Source: Dryocola sp031988645
GTDB lineage: Bacteria > Pseudomonadota > Gammaproteobacteria > Enterobacterales > Enterobacteriaceae
Direction of reading: 5' to 3'
Length of the DNA: 64,000 bases
Assembly: GCF_051307045.1 (NCBI RefSeq)
Contig: NZ_CP150452.1
Span: 620,001-684,000, forward strand
Made by a program: the position numbers and the translations under genes. This document shows, one piece after another, positions 53,480 through 61,972 of the stretch. How positions within the stretch are numbered: position 1 is the stretch's first letter; each line of letters begins with the position of its first letter. The notes below the pieces were generated by a model. It ran no database searches, was not told where the DNA came from, and saw only the letters and a list, made by a program, of their open reading frames with translations.

Positions 53480-54658
53480 ATGGCCTGGTTTCTGACTAAA
53501 AGACGACGTATCAATCCGGTATACGCCGCTTTTATGGTAGTCGCTTTTATGATGGGCATTGCGGGAGCGCTTCAGGCGCCCACTCTCAGCCTGTTTCTGT
53601 CGCGCGAGGTGGAAGTGCGCCCTTTCTGGGTCGGCCTGTTTTATACCGTCAACGCCGTGGCCGGCATCCTGGTCAGCCTGCTGCTGGCCAAACGCTCCGA
53701 CAGCCAGGGCGACAGGCGCAGGCTGATAATGGTCTGCTGCGTGATGGCGGTGGCAAACTGTGTGCTGTTTGCTTTTAATCGCCATTACCTGACGTTAATT
53801 ACCCTCGGCGTGATGTTCGCCTCCGTAGCAAATACCGCCATGCCGCAGATTTTTGCTCTGGCGCGCGAATACGCGGATAGCTCCGCGCGTGAAGTGGTGA
53901 TGTTCAGTTCGGTGATGCGCGCTCAGCTCTCGCTTGCCTGGGTTATCGGCCCGCCGCTCTCCTTTATGCTGGCGCTGAACTACGGCTTTACCACCATGTT
54001 TCTTATCGCCGCGGGAATTTTTGTTATTTCGCTAGCGCTTATCTTCTTTGCGCTGCCTTCCGTCGCCAGAATCGAGCAGGCCGCCGACGTGGCGCTTACG
54101 CAGGTCAGCGGCTGGAAGGATAAAAACGTGCGTATGCTGTTTATCGCCTCGATGCTGATGTGGACCTGCAACACCATGTATATCATCGATATGCCGCTGT
54201 GGATCAGCAGTGATTTAGGGCTGCCTGAATCGCTTGCCGGCCTGCTGATGGGAACGGCGGCGGGACTGGAAATTCCGGCCATGATTCTGGCGGGCTACTA
54301 CGTGAAGCGTTTCGGGAAGCGGCGCATGATGATCATCGCCGTGGCCGCCGGCGTGCTGTTCTACGTTGGGCTGATTGTGTTTCACCATCGGGCGGCGTTA
54401 CTGATTTTGCAGCTTTTTAACGCGGTGTTTATCGGTATCGTGGCCGGTATCGGCATGCTCTGGTTCCAGGATTTAATGCCCGGGCGGCCGGGTTCCGCCA
54501 CCACGCTCTTTACGAACAGCATTTCAACCGGGGTGATTCTGGCGGGCGTGTTGCAAGGGGCACTTACCGAGAGCTTTGGGCACTATTCCGTATACTGGCT
54601 GATTGCCGTGCTTGCGGTAGCGGCTTTAGGGCTGACGAGCCGGGTAAAGAATATATAA
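53480..54658 (+). CDS. setA: Sugar efflux transporter SetA
   Basis: Major facilitator superfamily exporter of glucosides and lactose, 392 residues as in E. coli. About twelve membrane helices; VYAAFMVVAFMMGIAGALQAPTLSLFLSREV-like start, LAKRSDSQGDRR loop between helices 2 and 3, and LFTNSISTGVILAG near the end. It follows sgrS and is co-transcribed with it in E. coli as part of the sugar-phosphate stress response. Confidence 0.95.
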   Translation: MAWFLTKRRRINPVYAAFMVVAFMMGIAGALQAPTLSLFLSREVEVRPFWVGLFYTVNAVAGILVSLLLAKRSDSQGDRRRLIMVCCVMAVANCVLFAFNRHYLTLITLGVMFASVANTAMPQIFALAREYADSSAREVVMFSSVMRAQLSLAWVIGPPLSFMLALNYGFTTMFLIAAGIFVISLALIFFALPSVARIEQAADVALTQVSGWKDKNVRMLFIASMLMWTCNTMYIIDMPLWISSDLGLPESLAGLLMGTAAGLEIPAMILAGYYVKRFGKRRMMIIAVAAGVLFYVGLIVFHHRAALLILQLFNAVFIGIVAGIGMLWFQDLMPGRPGSATTLFTNSISTGVILAGVLQGALTESFGHYSVYWLIAVLAVAALGLTSRVKNI

Positions 54659-54838
54659 GCCTGGTACGTTAACGCTTCGGCCTCGCCTGGTTTTTACCGA
54701 ACCGGAGCGGGGCGTTAAACGTTGTCATAATAATAGCGGGCAAAAATCTGATTTAAGCTCCTGCTGTTTTTTCTCGCTGGTTAATCGCTTATCCTCCTGT
54801 AGAAAGCAAAATGACGATTATACAAGGAGTGTAATCCT

Positions 54839-55117
54839 ATGGATAAATTGCAATTCCCCTGCGAGATATTCAAAACGCAAAAGCGCATGGATGACTATGG
54901 CGCGGGCGATATGCGCTACGGCGATCTGTCGGAGGCGCAGCTAAAATCACAGTTTAATTTAACGGACGTTTCTTCAAGAGTTAATCCTTATACCCTGACT
55001 AAAATTACCCTGTTTAATCAAATGCGAATTTATGACTCCCGTGGCGAAAATGAAAAGGTTAGCCGTCAGGAGTGCGCCAGCCTCCTTTTTGATGAGTTTC
55101 GTTATTTATCGCGCTAA
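54839..55117 (+). CDS. Hypothetical 92-residue protein
   Basis: Not recognised. The start MDKLQFPCEIFKTQKRMDDYG has AAGGAG nine bases upstream. The protein is soluble and mixed-charge, with no signal peptide or membrane helix; predicted helices around residues 30-40 (LSEAQLKSQF) and 75-92. Base composition is lower in GC than setA or leuD, similar to the DUF943 genes that follow 39 bases downstream, so it probably came with them. Confidence 0.65.
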   Translation: MDKLQFPCEIFKTQKRMDDYGAGDMRYGDLSEAQLKSQFNLTDVSSRVNPYTLTKITLFNQMRIYDSRGENEKVSRQECASLLFDEFRYLSR

Positions 55118-55156
55118 CCAATATGGCAGCCACCATCGAGATTGACGGAGAGCGTA

Positions 55157-55621
55157 ATGAAAGCAAAAAGTAAAAAAATTCTTTCAGTGGTATTACTGGT
55201 TGGCAGCCTTTTACTGGGTTATTTTATCTGGCGAAGCCTTCGGCCGATAGAAATTGTTGCTGTGCATGAGGATGGACACTTCAGTTCTGTTTTAGTAAAA
55301 AACCTCCCGATTACCGATCGGGGGAAAATAGCCTGGTGGCTGGAAAATAAGGATAGGCTAAAAAGTCGCTATGGTATTCCTAAACCTGCATCTTATGGTA
55401 GTTATACTATTATTTTCTGGGATTTTGGCGAGGGATACAAAGAGGAAGGGAAATATGACCGCATGTGTTTCTATGATATGCAAACGCCAAAAAACTGTAT
55501 TGATAAAGAAAGATTTATGACTATCTACAAGTACAATGATGAAGAGCCATTTTTCTCTTTCGATGGCAACAGATATGTAATTGGGAAAAACGGCGGGATA
55601 GTTAAAATGAAAAATAAGTAA
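55157..55621 (+). CDS. DUF943 family protein, copy 1
   Basis: 154-residue enterobacterial DUF943 membrane protein. ATG start with GGAG upstream. One N-terminal membrane helix (KILSVVLLVGSLLLGYFIW, about residues 6-24), then an extracytoplasmic domain with NLPITDRGKIAWWLENK, FWDFGEGYKEEGKYDRMCF and FFSFDGNRYVIGKNGG. Function unknown. The last 68 residues differ from copy 2 at two positions only, while the first half differs strongly. Confidence 0.85.
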   Translation: MKAKSKKILSVVLLVGSLLLGYFIWRSLRPIEIVAVHEDGHFSSVLVKNLPITDRGKIAWWLENKDRLKSRYGIPKPASYGSYTIIFWDFGEGYKEEGKYDRMCFYDMQTPKNCIDKERFMTIYKYNDEEPFFSFDGNRYVIGKNGGIVKMKNK

Positions 55622-55669
55622 GCCGTTTTGCGAAGGGTTGGGTAAAAAAACGCCGGGCGGCAGTGGGGA

Positions 55670-55720
55670 TTACTGCATAAATGCCAGTTGTTTCCGTTTC
55701 CAGGCGTAAATAGCGCCTTT
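55670..55720 (-). pseudogene. Remnant of leuD 3' end
   Basis: On the minus strand this 51-base piece reads GAIYAWKRKQLAFMQ and a stop; the end of the real leuD reads GAISAYEQKQPAFMQ and a stop. It lies between the two DUF943 genes and marks where the duplicated unit once joined leuD. Beyond 55720 similarity to leuD is lost. Confidence 0.8.
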
Positions 55721-55903
55721 GCATAACCGCATATTATAAAATAAAGGATGATGTGGGCCTTGTTAAGGAGAATGTCCTGAATACAACCTTTAAAAAACTC
55801 CGTTTTTTCCGTCTCTGGTTTGTGCTTCAGAGATACAACCAGCTTGGTTTTAAACCTTTTATAACCAATATGGTAGCCACCATCGAGATTGACGGAGAGC
55901 GCA

Positions 55904-56368
55904 GTGAAAGCAAGAAATAAAAAAATCATCTTTATGCTGTTGCTGGCCGGCAGCGTCCTGCTGGGCTGTTTTATCTGGCGGGTACTGCATCCGGCGCAAA
56001 TCGTCGCCATCCATCAGCGGAGTAACTATAGTGATATTTTAGTGCGCAACCTCCCCTTTACTGATAAAGGTAAAATCAGGTGGTGGCTGGAAAATAAGAG
56101 CATAATAAAAGAAAAATATAATGCTCCAAAACCTGCGGAAGATGGCTTTTACGTCATGATTTTCTGGGATTTTGGTGAGGGTTACAAAGAGGAAGGGAAA
56201 TATGACCGCATGTGTTTCTATGATATGCAAACGCCAAAAAACTGCATTGATAAAGAAAAGTTTATGACTATCTACAGGTACAATGATGAAGAGCCATTTT
56301 TCTCTTTCGATGGCAACAGATATGTAATTGGGAAAAACGGCGGGATAGTTAAAATGAAAAATAAGTAA
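55904..56368 (+). CDS. DUF943 family protein, copy 2
   Basis: Tandem paralogue of the gene at 55157, also 154 residues, but with a GTG start (GGAG upstream is kept). N-terminal membrane helix KIIFMLLLAGSVLLGCFIW; this helix ends with a cysteine not in copy 1. NLPFTDKGKIRWWLENK and the conserved C-terminal half follow. Convergent to leuD, whose stop is 100 bases downstream. Low GC relative to neighbours suggests horizontal origin of the pair. Confidence 0.85.
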   Translation: MKARNKKIIFMLLLAGSVLLGCFIWRVLHPAQIVAIHQRSNYSDILVRNLPFTDKGKIRWWLENKSIIKEKYNAPKPAEDGFYVMIFWDFGEGYKEEGKYDRMCFYDMQTPKNCIDKEKFMTIYRYNDEEPFFSFDGNRYVIGKNGGIVKMKNK

Positions 56369-56468
56369 GCCGTTTAGCAAAGGATTGGGTAAAGAAGACG
56401 CCGGGCGGCAGGGTGACGGGCAGCCCGGCTGTGCCCCTCTCTTTGCAGGAAAGGGGCGGCAGGGGAGC

Positions 56469-57074
56469 TTACTGCATAAACGCCGGTTGTTTCTGTTCGT
56501 AGGCGGAAATAGCGCCTTCGTGCTGCAGCGTCAGGCCGATGCTGTCCAGCCCTTCCAGCATGCAGTGGCGGCGGAAGGTATCGATATTAAAAGAATACGT
56601 TTTTTCCCCCGCCTTCACGGTTTGCGCTTCCAGATCCACAACAAATTTAATACCCGGATTTGCCGCCACCAGCTTAAACAGCTCGTCGACTTCTGCTTCG
56701 CTCAGGGTGACCGGCAGCAGCTGGTTGTTGAACGAGTTGCCGTAGAAGATATCCGCAAAGCTTGGCGCGATAACGACTTTAAAGCCGTAGTCGGTCAGCG
56801 CCCAGGGCGCGTGCTCGCGCGATGAACCGCAGCCGAAGTTTTCACGCGCCAGCAAAATGGATGCGCCTTTAAACTCGGGAAAATTCAGCACGAACTCCGG
56901 GTTAGGCTGCTGTCCGGCATCGTCCAGAAAGCGCCAGTCGTTAAACAGGTGCGCGCCAAAACCGGTGCGGGTGACCTTCTGCAAAAACTGCTTCGGAATA
57001 ATTGCGTCGGTATCAACGTTTGCGGCATCCAGCGGAACGACCAGGCCGGTATGTTGGGTAAATTTCTCTGCCAT
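56469..57074 (-). CDS. leuD: 3-isopropylmalate dehydratase small subunit
   Basis: Small subunit of the isomerase that interconverts 2- and 3-isopropylmalate. 201 residues, the E. coli length. FTQHTGLVVPLDAANVDTDAIIPKQFL at the start and LLARENFGCGSSREHAPWAL are the swivelling-domain signatures. It is the last gene of leuABCD and starts 12 bases after leuC. A copy of its last 17 codons is found at 55670. Confidence 0.96.
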   Translation of the reverse strand: MAEKFTQHTGLVVPLDAANVDTDAIIPKQFLQKVTRTGFGAHLFNDWRFLDDAGQQPNPEFVLNFPEFKGASILLARENFGCGSSREHAPWALTDYGFKVVIAPSFADIFYGNSFNNQLLPVTLSEAEVDELFKLVAANPGIKFVVDLEAQTVKAGEKTYSFNIDTFRRHCMLEGLDSIGLTLQHEGAISAYEQKQPAFMQ

Positions 57075-57086
57075 GGTGTTTTTCCC

Positions 57087-58487
57087 TTATTTCAACGTGC
57101 GGATGTCAGCAAAATGACCGGTAACGGCCGCCGCCGCCGCCATCGCCGGGCTCACCAGGTGCGTGCGTCCGCCGCGGCCCTGGCGGCCTTCAAAGTTACG
57201 GTTGCTGGTCGAAGCGCAGCGTTCGCCCGGTTCCAGACGATCGTTGTTCATCGCCAGGCACATTGAGCAGCCGGGCAGACGCCATTCGAAACCTGCTTCA
57301 ATGAAAATCTTATCCAGGCCTTCTTCTTCCGCCTGCGCTTTTACCGGACCTGAACCCGGCACAACCAGAGCCTGTACGCCCGGCGCGACTTTACGGCCTT
57401 TGGCGATTTCCGCCGCGGCACGCAAATCCTCGATGCGCGAGTTGGTGCAGGAGCCGATAAAGACTTTGTCGATAGCCACTTCGGTCAACGGAATGCCCGG
57501 CTTCAGCCCCATATAGGCCAGCGCTTTTTCGGCCGATGCGCGTTCGACCGGGTCGGCGAAGGATGCCGGGTTCGGGATATTTTCCGTCACGGAAATAACC
57601 TGCCCCGGGTTGGTGCCCCAGGTGACCTGTGGCGCGATATCGGCGGCGTCCAGCGTCACCACGCTGTCAAATTTTGCGCCTTCGTCCGTGCTGAAGGTTT
57701 TCCAGTACGCGACCGCCTCGTCCCAGTCTTCGGCTTTTGGCGCGTGCAGACGGCCCTTCACGTAGTTAAAGGTGGTTTCATCCGGCGCAACGATGCCCGC
57801 TTTGGCGCCCATTTCGATGGCCATATTGCACAGCGTCATGCGGCCTTCCATTGAGAGGGCCTGAATGGCGCTGCCGCAGAATTCCACCACGTGACCGGTG
57901 CCGCCCGCGCTGCCGGTTTTACCGATGATCGCCAGCACGATGTCTTTTGCCGTGATGCCTGGCGCAGCGCTGCCGGTGACCTCAATCTTCATCGTCCTGG
58001 CGCGGCCCTGCTTCAGGGTTTGCGTGGCCAGCACGTGCTCGACTTCAGAAGTGCCGATGCCAAACGCCAGCGCGCCAAATGCGCCGTGGGTCGCGGTGTG
58101 GGAGTCGCCGCACACGATGGTCATCCCCGGCAGCGTAATGCCCTGTTCCGGCCCCATCACATGAACGATGCCCTGGTACGGATGGTTCAGGTCATACAGC
58201 TCGACGCCGAACTCTTTGCAGTTTTTCATCAGCTCCTGCATCTGGATGCGGGCCATTTCGCCGGAGGCGTTGATGTCTTTGGTCTGCGTGGAAACGTTGT
58301 GATCCATGGTCGCGAAGGTTTTACCCGGCTGACGCACCGGACGACGGTGCGCGCGCAGGCCGTCAAACGCCTGCGGCGAGGTGACCTCATGAACCAGATG
58401 ACGGTCGATATACAGCAGCGGCGTCTCGTCCGCCGCTTCGTAAACGACATGCGCATCGTACAATTTTTGATATAACGTCTTCGCCAT
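57087..58487 (-). CDS. leuC: 3-isopropylmalate dehydratase large subunit
   Basis: Aconitase-family [4Fe-4S] subunit, 466 residues as in E. coli. Cluster cysteines appear in GSCTNSRIEDL and PGCSMCLAMN; the start is MAKTLYQKLYDAHVVYEA. GDSHTATHGAFGALAFGIG is the conserved N-terminal aconitase segment. The gene starts two bases after the leuB stop. Confidence 0.97.
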   Translation of the reverse strand: MAKTLYQKLYDAHVVYEAADETPLLYIDRHLVHEVTSPQAFDGLRAHRRPVRQPGKTFATMDHNVSTQTKDINASGEMARIQMQELMKNCKEFGVELYDLNHPYQGIVHVMGPEQGITLPGMTIVCGDSHTATHGAFGALAFGIGTSEVEHVLATQTLKQGRARTMKIEVTGSAAPGITAKDIVLAIIGKTGSAGGTGHVVEFCGSAIQALSMEGRMTLCNMAIEMGAKAGIVAPDETTFNYVKGRLHAPKAEDWDEAVAYWKTFSTDEGAKFDSVVTLDAADIAPQVTWGTNPGQVISVTENIPNPASFADPVERASAEKALAYMGLKPGIPLTEVAIDKVFIGSCTNSRIEDLRAAAEIAKGRKVAPGVQALVVPGSGPVKAQAEEEGLDKIFIEAGFEWRLPGCSMCLAMNNDRLEPGERCASTSNRNFEGRQGRGGRTHLVSPAMAAAAAVTGHFADIRTLK

Positions 58488-58489
58488 GA

Positions 58490-59581
58490 TTATTTCCCCT
58501 GAGCCACGAAGCGGGCAATGGTGTCGCCCATCTCGTCGGTGCTGATTGCTTTGCCATCTTGGGCCAGATCGTAGGTCATGAAGCCTTCTTCCAGCGCCAG
58601 GTTCACGGCATTTTCAATGGCCCTTGCCGCTTCTTCAGCGTCCAGGCTATAGCGCAGGAGCAGGGCCAGCGACAGGATCTGCGCAACGGGGTTTGCAATA
58701 TTTTTGCCGGCGATATCCGGCGCCGAGCCGCCCGCAGGTTCGTACAGGCCGAAGCCTTGCTCATTCAGGCTGGCGGAAGGCAGCATGCCCATTGAGCCGG
58801 TGATCATCGCGCATTCGTCTGACAGAATATCGCCGAACAGGTTGGAGCACAGCAGCACGTCGAACTGGGAAGGATCTTTAATCAGCTGCATGGTGGCGTT
58901 GTCGATATACATATGCGACAGGGTGACGTCCGGATACTCGCCGGCGATTTCATTGACGATTTCGCGCCACATCACGGATGTCTGCAGCACGTTCGCTTTA
59001 TCGATGGAGGTGACTTTATTGCGGCGCTTACGCGCTGACTCAAAGGCGATACGCGCGATGCGTTCGATTTCAAAACGATGATAAACCTCGGTATCGAAAG
59101 CTTTTTCATGCATGCCAGAGCCTTCGCGCCCCTTTGGCTGGCCGAAATAGATCCCGCCGGTCAGCTCGCGCACGCACAAAATATCGAAGCCTTTGGCGGC
59201 GATATCGGCACGCAGCGGGCAAAACTCTTCCAGCCCCTGGTACAAACGCGCAGGGCGCAGGTTGCTGAATAGTTTGAAATGTTTACGCAGCGGCAGCAGC
59301 GCGCCGCGCTCTGGCTGCTGGGTCGGCGGCAAATGTTCCCATTTCGGGCCGCCGACTGAGCCAAACAGAATGGCGTCAGCCTGCTCGCAGCCTTCAACGG
59401 TAACCGGAGGCAGAGGATTGCCATGGCGGTCGATGGCGATGCCGCCAACGTCATAGGAGCTGGTGGTAATACGCATATCGAAGCGCGTACGCACGGCATC
59501 CAGTACCTTCATCGCCTGCGCCATCACTTCCGGGCCAATGCCGTCGCCGGGCAATACTGCTATATGATGAGATTTTGACAT
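58490..59581 (-). CDS. leuB: 3-isopropylmalate dehydrogenase
   Basis: NAD-dependent oxidative decarboxylase of leucine synthesis. 363 residues, E. coli size, from MSKSHHIAVLPGDGIGPEVM; codons upstream to 59608 lie in the leuA end. VRELTGGIYFGQPKGREG, YIDNATMQLIKDPSQFDV and SNLFGDILSDECAMITGSMG are the family substrate- and metal-binding segments. One base separates it from leuA. Confidence 0.97.
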   Translation of the reverse strand: MSKSHHIAVLPGDGIGPEVMAQAMKVLDAVRTRFDMRITTSSYDVGGIAIDRHGNPLPPVTVEGCEQADAILFGSVGGPKWEHLPPTQQPERGALLPLRKHFKLFSNLRPARLYQGLEEFCPLRADIAAKGFDILCVRELTGGIYFGQPKGREGSGMHEKAFDTEVYHRFEIERIARIAFESARKRRNKVTSIDKANVLQTSVMWREIVNEIAGEYPDVTLSHMYIDNATMQLIKDPSQFDVLLCSNLFGDILSDECAMITGSMGMLPSASLNEQGFGLYEPAGGSAPDIAGKNIANPVAQILSLALLLRYSLDAEEAARAIENAVNLALEEGFMTYDLAQDGKAISTDEMGDTIARFVAQGK

Positions 59582-59582
59582 G

Positions 59583-61155
59583 TCACACGGTTTCCTGAGT
59601 GTTTTCATTATTATGAGCTTTGCGTTGCAATTCTTTTTCGACTTCGCCGGCGCGCCAGATGTTGTTCAGCACGTTGATCATCGCTTTCGCTGAGGATTCG
59701 ACGATATCGGTCGCCAGACCTACGCCGTGGAAACGGCGGCCTTTATGGGTAACAACGATATCTACCTGGCCCAGCGCGTCTTTACCCTGGCCTTTTGCTG
59801 ACAGCTGATACTTCACCAGCTCGACGTCGTAATGGGTGATGCGGTTGATGGCCTGGTAAACCGCGTCAACCGGGCCGTTACCCGTCGCGGCTTCAGAATG
59901 CGTTTCTTCACCGCAGTGCAGCTGCACGGACGCGGTTGAGATAACGCTTGAACCGGACTGCACGTTGAAATATTCCAGGCTGAAATGCTCCGGCTCTTCC
60001 TGCTGCCTGCCGATAAAGGCCAGCGCTTCCAGATCGTAATCGAAGACCTGGCCTTTTTTGTCCGCCAGCTTCAGGAAAGCGTCGTACAGATTATCCAGGC
60101 TGTAGTCGCTCTCTTTATAACCCATCTCGTCCATGCGGTGTTTCACGGCGGCGCGCCCCGAGCGGGAGGTCAGGTTCAGCTGTACCTGATTCAGGCCGAT
60201 GGACTCGGGGGTCATGATTTCGTAGTTTTCGCGATTTTTCAGCACGCCGTCCTGGTGGATGCCGGAGGAGTGGGCGAAAGCCCCGGTGCCGACGATGGCT
60301 TTGTTAGCCGGCACCGGCATATTGCAAATCTGGCTGACCATCTGGCTGGTACGCCAGATTTCATGGTGATTGATGTTGGTGTGCAGGTTCATGATGTCTT
60401 TGCGCACCTTAATGGCCATGATGACTTCTTCCAGCGAACAGTTGCCGGCGCGCTCGCCGATGCCGTTCATCGCGCCTTCAACCTGGCGAGCGCCGGCGTG
60501 AACTGCCGCAATGGCGTTGCCTACCGCCAGGCCCAGGTCGTCGTGGGTATGTACGGAAATAATCGCTTTATCGATATTTGGTACGCGCTCGTACAGGCCG
60601 GTGATGATGTTGGCGAACTCAAACGGCATGGTGTAGCCGACGGTGTCAGGGATATTGATAGTGGTTGCGCCTGCGCTAATCGCGGCTTCTACTACGCGCG
60701 CCAGGTCAGCAATCGGGGTGCGTCCCGCATCTTCGCAGGAGAATTCAACGTCGTCGGTGTAATTACGCGCGCGCTTCACCATATAGATCGAGCGCTCGAT
60801 TACCTCATCCAGCGTACTGCGCAGCTTGGTGGCGATATGCATTGGAGAGGTGGCGATAAAGGTATGGATGCGGAATGCTTCTGCGACTTTCAGGGATTCG
60901 GCTGCGACATCGATATCTTTTTCTACGCAGCGGGGCCAGCGCGCATACGCGGCTATTTTTGACGTTGCGGGCGATGGTCTGTACGGATTCGAAATCGCCG
61001 GGGGAGGAAACCGGGAAACCGACTTCCATAACATCGACGCCCATACGCTCCAGCGCCATCGCGATTTGCAGCTTCTCTTTCACACTCAGGCTGGCCTGCA
61101 GCGCTTGCTCACCATCACGTAAGGTCGTATCAAAAATTATGACTTGCTGACTCAT
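59583..61155 (-). pseudogene. leuA: 2-isopropylmalate synthase, interrupted by one extra base
   Basis: First enzyme of leucine synthesis, condensing acetyl-CoA and 2-ketoisovalerate. From 61155 the frame gives MSQQVIIFDTTLRDGEQALQ to SRVCALA (about 74 residues); the continuation RCVEKDIDVAAESL is in the next frame to 59583. The extra base is in GGGGCC at 60932-60937 (coding strand GGCCCCGC where GGCCCGC is expected). Corrected length 523 residues, exactly E. coli. HTHDDLG (metal site) and the C-terminal regulatory domain are intact. A real mutation would cause leucine auxotrophy. Confidence 0.94.
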
Positions 61156-61198
61156 GTTATGGTCCTTTTTTTGTTTTAGCGCCGGCGCTGCGGGCATA

Positions 61199-61228
61199 AA
61201 AAAACCCGCGCAGCGGCGCGGGTTTTTT
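61199..61228 (-). terminator. leu operon attenuator
   Basis: On the minus strand AACCCGCGCCGCTGCGCGGGTTTTTTT, a GC-rich stem and T run between leuL and leuA. With the leucine codons of leuL it forms the transcription attenuator. Confidence 0.88.
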
Positions 61229-61245
61229 CAGTCTGATGGCTTGAA

Positions 61246-61329
61246 TCAACGCTTGATGTCGCCCACCAGTCTACCGCGCAAATAAGATGCGTTTAGTAGT
61301 AGAACTAGTAGGCGATGGGTGCGAATCAT
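61246..61329 (-). CDS. leuL: leu operon leader peptide
   Basis: 27-residue leader MIRTHRLLVLLLNASYLRGR, then LVGDIKR. It has a run LLVLLL made of CTA CTA GTT CTA CTA CTA, five leucine codons, all the rare CTA. Ribosome stalling here when leucyl-tRNA is low lets transcription pass the attenuator at 61199. Close in length and end (RGRPVGG in E. coli) to E. coli LeuL (28 residues). Confidence 0.92.
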   Translation of the reverse strand: MIRTHRLLVLLLNASYLRGRLVGDIKR

Positions 61330-61363
61330 GTTTCAGGCCTCAAGCGTTTGCGATATGCATTTA

Positions 61364-61391
61364 TTGGTACTTGATCTGCTTTGCCGTGTCA
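61364..61391 (-). promoter_or_regulatory. leuLABCD promoter
   Basis: On the minus strand a perfect -35 TTGACA (61391-61386) within GGGTTGACA, as in E. coli, with a poorly matching -10 (TACCAA, 61369-61364) about 16 bases on. The leuL start is about 35 bases further. Confidence 0.65.
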
Positions 61392-61972
61392 ACCCTAAGC
61401 GGTTGATGAACGTCAGCAGGGCCTGGCGCAATGAACGCGTGGGCCAGGCTATTATGCTAAAAACAAGGAGAATCCAAAAATATGCTAATGCTCTTTAAAA
61501 CGGTTGTTTTCAGAAATAACCAAAAAAATGAAGCCGGTTGAATTGCTGATTACGACATAAAAAAGTGATTAATTAGGCGTATCTTTAATATGCCGCAGCG
61601 GCTTTCATCCTTTTTGAATGGAGTAAAGCGATCTTTATGTAGGATATTCCTAAAATCAAAGTGGGCGTATTTTAAATAATTGGCCAGCGTTTAAAATATT
61701 ATTCATTGGGTCAATTATTGTACGCAGGGACATTTTGTGTTTGTATTAGCTGCCGGTAAATCAGTTCGGAAACCTACAGCGCCTTGCGGCCATTGTGCGA
61801 GCTCTGTTATAGCAATAAGATGATTTCCGGAGTCGGGCATACCTGAGCGGGACGGCGGATGTTAAGATGACGGACCCGCTGATTGTTGCTGCCAGTATAT
61901 TTTTAAAGGTCGAATGGAATTGCATGCAGAGCCTGACGGACAAAAGGTTCTGCCCTGTTACTGGAGTGAATA
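61392..61972. promoter_or_regulatory. AT-rich leuABCD-leuO intergenic region
   Basis: About 580 bases with no supportable gene. It is clearly AT-rich compared with the flanks (for example 61480-61720), as expected for a region silenced by H-NS and de-silenced by LeuO in E. coli and Salmonella, where transcription from the leu promoter also feeds leuO activation. Individual LeuO sites were not assigned. Confidence 0.5.

Larger units (their letters stand above)
55115..56519. repeat. Tandem duplication: DUF943 gene plus leuD 3' end
   Basis: Two copies of one unit, offset by 747 bases at the left end. Both start with TAACCAATATGG(C/T)AGCCACC, continue through a DUF943 gene, share the same 3' flank (AAGCCGTTT...CGCCGGGCGGCAG) and then the leuD tail. 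In the right copy the tail is the real leuD end; in the left copy it is a 51-base remnant. The first halves of the two genes have diverged and the last 200 bases are nearly identical. Confidence 0.85.

Noticed and set aside
61761..61943. 60-codon open frame upstream of leuO
   Set aside because: Lies in AT-rich regulatory DNA, lacks a ribosome binding site and resembles no known protein.
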